Shown in pieces: positions 59,394 to 64,000 of a stretch of 64,000 nucleotides of DNA; the first letter of the stretch is position 1; every line of letters starts with the position of its first letter. Origin of the DNA: Gammaproteobacteria bacterium (lineage in GTDB: Bacteria > Pseudomonadota > Gammaproteobacteria > Pseudomonadales > Azotimanducaceae); contig VXNM01000010.1 in assembly GCA_009840545.1 (NCBI GenBank), forward strand, positions 496,001 through 560,000, written 5' to 3'. The notes below the pieces were generated by a model. That model did no database searches. It was not told the DNA's origin and saw only the letters and a list, made by a program, of their open reading frames with translations. A program made the position numbers and the translations under genes.

Positions 59394-61122
59394 AGTTCAA
59401 CGCATCCTATTGCTGGTGGGCATTGCTGTTGTTGCCTACTTGTTGGTGCAAGCTTGGGTCAACGATGCGGAAAAACTCAGGGAAGCTGAGGCCGATCAAC
59501 TGCAGTCGACTCCGCTAAGCTCGGATCAAGCATCGGGCGAAGACACCGGTGCAATGCCCGAAGAGTTCTCTGATCCGAGTGTAGCTCCACTAGACCAGAA
59601 CCAAGCCTCAGAAGACGCTGATAGCGATGTTCCCGACACATCACTCATTCCAACCGGTAATCAAGTTGAATCCACGGGATCTGGCGACGCGATCAGTCGC
59701 ACACTAATAAAGATTACAACGCCGTTGTACTACGTATGGATCGATCCTGTCGGCGGGGATATTGTGGGATGGAAGTTGATTGCATATCCGATCAGCTTGA
59801 AGGAGCCAGACACTCCGATGACTTTGCTTGATCGTCGCGTTGACAGAACCTATATAGCTCAAAGTGGATTGATGGGCGCAGACGGCCACGATAGGCCAGG
59901 GGACAGACCTGTCTATTCAGTTTCGAGAAGTGATTGGAACTTGGAAGAGGGAACGCTTCGAGTTCCACTTTCATTTGAGGAAGACGGCGTCGAAGTCACA
60001 AAGACCTTTGTTTTCCAAGCTGATCGCTATGACGTGGACGTCGAATTCAACGTACGCAATGGAACAAGCCAGAACTTTGAAGCGAACTTCTTCGCCCAAC
60101 TAAAGCGGGATGGTGGCCCGGTCGACGGAAAGACAGGCGGTTTCATTCGACCTCCGGCATATGTAGGTGCTGCCATAACCACCGACTCGAAACACTACAA
60201 ACGCCTAAAGTTCAAGGACATCGACAAGAGTGCATATCAAGAGACCGTAAACGGTGGCTGGGTGGCGATTCTCCAGCACTATTTCTTGTCGACATGGATT
60301 CCGAATCAGAACGATAGCAACCGTTACTTTGGAAGCAAGGATCGTCAAGGCAACTATCGATTCGGCTTTATCGGTCCTACGCATGTGATTACCCCTGGCA
60401 CGACGGGAACTCTAGGTGCAAAGTTGTATGTAGGACCCAAACATCAGGACGCACTTAATGAGCTTGCACCGCATTTGGCACTCACCGTTGACTATGGATT
60501 TTTCTGGTGGTTGTCAGTGCCGATGTTCAAAGTGCTGGATTGGATTCACTCGTTGGTCAAGAACTGGGGACTCGCGATCATCTTGATGACCATTCTCATT
60601 AAGACGGTTTTATTCCCGTTGTCTCAGATGAGCTATCGCTCAATGGCCAAGATGCGGAAGTTGTCGCCGCAAATAAAACGCCTTCAGGAGCGATTTGGTG
60701 GGGACCGTCAACGCATGGGTCAAGAGATGATGTCGTTGTATCAGAAGGAAAAGACGAACCCGCTCGCAGGTTGCTTTCCGATGTTGCTTCAGATGCCCGT
60801 GTTCTTTGCGCTTTATTGGGTCCTGATAGAAAGTGTCGAGCTCAGGCATGCCCCCTTCCTGTTCTGGATTCGAGATCTCAGTGCGATGGATCCGTTGTTC
60901 GTTCTTCCAATAATGAACGCTGGAGTGATGTTCCTGATGCAACGTCTCAATCCACCGATGCCGGATCCCATGCAACAGCGGGTTATGATGATGATGCCGG
61001 TTATGTTTGGTGCCATCTGTCTGTTTATGCCTGCGGGCCTGGTTTTGTATTGGCTAGTCAACAGCCTGTACTCGATGGCGCACCACTACTGGGCATTGAA
61101 GAGAGCGGGCGCCCCCACCTGA
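59380..61122 (+). CDS. yidC: Membrane protein insertase YidC
   Basis: Inserts and folds inner-membrane proteins alone or with Sec. 580 residues: an N-terminal anchor ([19 protein letters not shown]), an acidic low-complexity linker (about residues 30-95), the large periplasmic P1 domain (about 100-370), then the conserved five-helix core with [65 protein letters not shown] and the last span. The start at ATG 59380 overlaps yidD by 14 bases; a reading from 59338 adds 14 non-matching residues. mnmE follows after 39 bases. Confidence 0.96.
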   Translation: MTLLEVQRILLLVGIAVVAYLLVQAWVNDAEKLREAEADQLQSTPLSSDQASGEDTGAMPEEFSDPSVAPLDQNQASEDADSDVPDTSLIPTGNQVESTGSGDAISRTLIKITTPLYYVWIDPVGGDIVGWKLIAYPISLKEPDTPMTLLDRRVDRTYIAQSGLMGADGHDRPGDRPVYSVSRSDWNLEEGTLRVPLSFEEDGVEVTKTFVFQADRYDVDVEFNVRNGTSQNFEANFFAQLKRDGGPVDGKTGGFIRPPAYVGAAITTDSKHYKRLKFKDIDKSAYQETVNGGWVAILQHYFLSTWIPNQNDSNRYFGSKDRQGNYRFGFIGPTHVITPGTTGTLGAKLYVGPKHQDALNELAPHLALTVDYGFFWWLSVPMFKVLDWIHSLVKNWGLAIILMTILIKTVLFPLSQMSYRSMAKMRKLSPQIKRLQERFGGDRQRMGQEMMSLYQKEKTNPLAGCFPMLLQMPVFFALYWVLIESVELRHAPFLFWIRDLSAMDPLFVLPIMNAGVMFLMQRLNPPMPDPMQQRVMMMMPVMFGAICLFMPAGLVLYWLVNSLYSMAHHYWALKRAGAPT

Positions 61123-61161
61123 CGATTGAAGGGCTGAGCCCGTCTGGAAAGGCAACCTTTC

Positions 61162-62469
61162 GTGAACGATACCATTTGTGCGATCGCTACTCCGCTTGGA
61201 TCCGGGGGCATTGGTATTGTTCGAGTATCAGGTCCCGATGTAATACGAATCGCCCGTGAAATCTTTGGACGATGTCCAAATCCTCGCATTGCGGAATTTG
61301 GAGACTTTCTAGATGCCAAAGGGGAGTGCATCGACTCGGGGATAGCTCTCTACTTTCCGAAACCAAAATCGTTTACCGGCGAAGATGTGCTGGAGTTGCA
61401 GGGTCACGGAGGTCGTGTAGTTCAAGAACTCGTGTGCGAGCGAGTGCGAGAACTGGGAGCGAGATTGGCCCGTGCTGGCGAGTTCACTGAACGAGCATTC
61501 CTAGAGGGCCGGTTGGATCTTGCGCAGGCCGAGGCGGTTGCGGATTTGATAAGTGCGAGCAGTGCGCAAGCTGCTCGAGCTTCGGCACGCTCACTTTCCG
61601 GAGAATTCTCGCGTGAAGTACTTGCGATTGACCGCGAAGTGTTGGAATTACGTACCTATATTGAAGGAGCAATCGATTTTGCCGAAGAGGAAATCGATTT
61701 CCTGGACGACAAAGCTCTAATCCAGCGTGCAAGTATTGCAGAGCAGCGGCTTCAGACACTTTTGCGAAGAACCGAGCTCGGTGCGGCTATGAAAAACGGA
61801 CTTAGAGTCGTGATTGCTGGATCGCCCAACGTGGGAAAGTCCAGTTTGCTCAATGCACTGCTTAATGAGGATCGAGCCATTGTTACGGACATTGCAGGAA
61901 CCACGCGGGATACATTGGACGCAACGATCAATCTAGATGGCGTGCCAATTCATTTGATCGACACAGCAGGTTTGCATCAGAGTGACGATCCCATTGAAGA
62001 AGCAGGCATTAGAAGGACTCGAATGGCAATGGAACAGGCAGACTTGACCCTTTGGGTTGTCGATGATCGAGCCGCCTCGAACGCAGACGAGGCTCCGAAT
62101 TGCAAACACTTGATAGTTAGAAACAAGTGTGACTTGAGCGAGCGGCCTCCAGGGGTATTAGACGAAGGCGCAGTGCGAGTCAGTGCGCTTTATCAGAAAG
62201 GACTAAGTACGATTCGCGACTTTCTGATGGAGTCTGCGGGATTTCAGGTTACCGATGATGCTTTTGCGGGTCGTCCACGGCACATCAAGTCGTTGACGTG
62301 TGCCTTGGAAGCTCTACAGCGAGCAATATCAAGTCTCGAGAGCAAGTCAGGGGAAGTCGTTGCCGAGGATTTGCGCGAGGTTCACAAGTATCTCGGGGAC
62401 GTGGTCGGTGAAACGACGACGGATGAGTTGCTTGGGGAAATTTTCTCCAGATTTTGTATTGGAAAGTGA
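61162..62469 (+). CDS. mnmE: tRNA modification GTPase MnmE
   Basis: With MnmG it makes the 5-carboxymethylaminomethyl group of U34 in tRNA. 435 residues: an N-terminal THF-binding domain (TICAIATPLGSGGIGIVRVSG), a helical domain holding an internal Ras-like G domain (G1 GSPNVGKSSLLNALL, G2 TRDTL, G3 DTAGL, G4 RNKCDL), and the conserved C-terminus IFSRFCIGK with its catalytic cysteine. The start is GTG at 61162. Last gene of the rpmH operon; the usual followers mnmG and rsmG are absent from the window. Confidence 0.96.
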   Translation: MNDTICAIATPLGSGGIGIVRVSGPDVIRIAREIFGRCPNPRIAEFGDFLDAKGECIDSGIALYFPKPKSFTGEDVLELQGHGGRVVQELVCERVRELGARLARAGEFTERAFLEGRLDLAQAEAVADLISASSAQAARASARSLSGEFSREVLAIDREVLELRTYIEGAIDFAEEEIDFLDDKALIQRASIAEQRLQTLLRRTELGAAMKNGLRVVIAGSPNVGKSSLLNALLNEDRAIVTDIAGTTRDTLDATINLDGVPIHLIDTAGLHQSDDPIEEAGIRRTRMAMEQADLTLWVVDDRAASNADEAPNCKHLIVRNKCDLSERPPGVLDEGAVRVSALYQKGLSTIRDFLMESAGFQVTDDAFAGRPRHIKSLTCALEALQRAISSLESKSGEVVAEDLREVHKYLGDVVGETTTDELLGEIFSRFCIGK

Positions 62470-62690
62470 CCGCACACTTTGCAAGTGACCTGAGTCTTGT
62501 ATGTTGTTGCAACTTGAAGCGCGTACCTGCCTTTGGCCAGCCCACCAATTGAGTAGGTCCCATTTGCGACAGTCGTCCGCTCAAACTGTGCTTGGCTGCG
62601 AATTTGCAGCAAGATTCGATCCCGTCGTTCAACCGTAAGAACAGCATGAGGAACTAGGATTCCATTGGTCGAGGGTGTATACCTACAAAT
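62382..62690 (-). pseudogene. Same-frame remnant resembling a carboxypeptidase-regulatory-like domain
   Basis: The frame of the next gene continues without interruption after its TAG (62691-62693) to a stop at 62382. The part outside mnmE (62470-62690) reads TNGILVPHAVLTVERR...TTVANGTYSIGGLAKGRYALQV. That is the usual ending pattern of CarboxypepD_reg folds (hydrophobic strand, T-x-A-N-G-x-Y-x-I-x-G-L-x-x-G-x-Y-x-L-x-V). It could be a lost C-terminal domain after a nonsense change, or chance. The last part runs antisense into mnmE and is unlikely to be coding. Confidence 0.35.
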
Positions 62691-64000
62691 CTAACGCGTA
62701 ATAGTGACCTCTGTCCTTCTTTCCTCCTCTTTGTCTTCTTCTGTTAGGTACTCCCAAAGAGATGCCTCGTCGCTCGGGGAGAGGTTCTTTCTAGCTTTCC
62801 GACTCTCGATTGCCCATAAAGCAGCTCGAGACCGCAATTCCGGAGATTGGATTTTTGCAACTGTCTCTACAACACTTTCACCAACGCTATGACCGACAAG
62901 ATCGAAGCGGACCCGGACAACGCTGTCGTAGAAGCTTGAGCGTTTAGGTTTAGGCAAACGACTTCCGAATTTCCCTGCGACTTCCATTCTTCCATCTAGC
63001 CCCAACCGCCGACCAACACGTTGAATCGCCGCATTTCTTGTCTTTTCATTGCGAATGCGCGGAAGTAGGTCGATGGCTGCATTCACGTCCGAGAAAACCA
63101 AATGCATGACGACGTCTGCTTCTAGTCCTACTTCGTCTTCCCCCAACGGTTGATCCAAAATTCGCTCGAATACCAATTTGGCGTTGATTGCGCTCAAGTC
63201 ACTCAACATTGTGTCGATCAATGTATTTCCAACGCGATGGCCATCCGACCAGATTCCAGGTGAAACGTAGCCATCTGGCAGGCTGAAATTCTCCTTCGAT
63301 ATCAGCGTACCCACTACGCGCGATGTGTGCGACAAGTGCGACAATTCAACATACGACATAACCCAATCAAGGGCCTCTTCAAACGCATACTCCTTCCAAT
63401 TACCCAAAATCGTCCGAATTGAGGAAGACTGATTGTGTTTGGGCAATTCGGCAACCAATTTAGTGACTTCCTGAGCAGAGAGATCTCGGATTTTTGAGAG
63501 AGCCGTACGTTGAGCACTAACGCGCAAGTTCTCAGGCAGCAATTCGAGATTGCGAAGAAGCTCTCGGGGCTCGTAGTCCGACCAAGAAGCGACGACTTTG
63601 CTATATAGCTCTTTCTGCAGCCGGCTTGTTTCAAGATTCGATATTGCGCTTAGTGCATTCTCTGGTTCACATTGAACCCACTGCTCTAAAGCATCCATGA
63701 CAAGATAGGAGTCGGTTTCTCGAAATGAACCCAGCGCGAATTCAAAGGTGGCCTTAGGATCAGATCTTGCTGCCCATTTGATGGATTCACGAAGTACGCC
63801 TCTCCGTGTTCTCCAATCAGTTAACGACTTACCAATTTCTTCAATGGCGCGCAATCCCTCTGCCTCAACCCGTCGTTGCGCCAGCCGGACAAGAAGTGAA
63901 TACTTGAGGCGGTACCGTTGGTTGCTGATCAGCGTCGCATTCCATATTTCCTCGTGATTCTTCGTAGCAGAAATGTCATGGATGTTTACAACGTCCTGCA
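62691..64000 (-). CDS. Hypothetical protein with 32-residue helical repeats, 5' part beyond the window
   Basis: The minus-strand frame is open to the right window edge, so the start lies outside it; a start at TTG 63854 would be internal. Visible are repeats with a Trp every 32 residues: WAARSDPKATFEFAL, WVQCEPENALSAI, WSDYEPRELLRNL, then one degenerate unit and WKEYAFEEALDWV. The common form is W-x3-(D/E)-P-x2-A-L, followed by two helices, an alpha-alpha solenoid of the HEAT/TPR kind. Later residues are also mostly helical and charged. I do not recognise a named family. It is convergent with mnmE and lies where mnmG is expected. Confidence 0.7.
   Translation of the reverse strand, partial: QDVVNIHDISATKNHEEIWNATLISNQRYRLKYSLLVRLAQRRVEAEGLRAIEEIGKSLTDWRTRRGVLRESIKWAARSDPKATFEFALGSFRETDSYLVMDALEQWVQCEPENALSAISNLETSRLQKELYSKVVASWSDYEPRELLRNLELLPENLRVSAQRTALSKIRDLSAQEVTKLVAELPKHNQSSSIRTILGNWKEYAFEEALDWVMSYVELSHLSHTSRVVGTLISKENFSLPDGYVSPGIWSDGHRVGNTLIDTMLSDLSAINAKLVFERILDQPLGEDEVGLEADVVMHLVFSDVNAAIDLLPRIRNEKTRNAAIQRVGRRLGLDGRMEVAGKFGSRLPKPKRSSFYDSVVRVRFDLVGHSVGESVVETVAKIQSPELRSRAALWAIESRKARKNLSPSDEASLWEYLTEEDKEEERRTEVTITR

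Overview
The window (about 50% GC, no rRNA, tRNA or CRISPR seen) covers the replication origin of a gammaproteobacterium. The order gyrB-recF-dnaN-dnaA / oriC / rpmH-rnpA-yidD-yidC-mnmE, with def-fmt-rsmB-trkA-trkH-plsC beside it, is the Pseudomonas-like origin arrangement. Two perfect ParB-type parS palindromes lie to its left. Two large TonB-dependent receptors, many acyl-CoA enzymes, a PQQ dehydrogenase and an F420/FMN-type oxidoreductase suggest a heterotrophic, probably marine or host-associated lineage. The genus cannot be told from the sequence.

Left part (1-21 kb), accessory metabolism. A single-chain biotin-dependent acyl-CoA carboxylase is divergent from an acyl-CoA dehydrogenase, an ABM-domain monooxygenase and a TonB receptor that ends at a good intrinsic terminator. 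A four-gene minus-strand run follows: NAD-dependent reductase, phytanoyl-CoA dioxygenase-like protein, copper amine oxidase, enoyl-CoA hydratase. Then come a Gfo/Idh/MocA oxidoreductase with an AqpS-like aquaporin, a secreted subtilisin with a P domain, and a lipoprotein PQQ/cytochrome c dehydrogenase.

Middle part (21-45 kb). An aceE without aceF or lpd is followed by an MFS protein, a small Clp-N-like protein and an SDR. A secreted protein gene here appears frameshifted. A plus-strand run of FAS1-like dehydratase, MaoC, DUF3500 and LLM oxidoreductase comes next. Further on are an Oar-like TonB receptor, a DAACS symporter, rsgA, an acyl-CoA carboxyltransferase, an ArfB-like rescue factor with GGT in place of GGQ, a serine hydrolase, a type II (eukaryote-like) glutamine synthetase, an enoyl-CoA hydratase, an LPG-synthase-like membrane protein, and a CDP-alcohol phosphatidyltransferase whose only ATG is followed directly by an amber codon.

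Right part (45.5-64 kb), core genes. def-fmt-rsmB-trkA-trkH-plsC runs toward the origin and meets gyrB at a shared CTAG. The dnaA operon (minus) and the rpmH operon (plus) diverge from oriC, which holds several DnaA boxes and a strong rpmH promoter. mnmE is not followed by mnmG-rsmG-parAB. Instead a minus-strand gene for a protein with 32-residue helical repeats runs off the window edge, and below its stop the same frame continues into a sequence that looks like a carboxypeptidase-regulatory-like domain.
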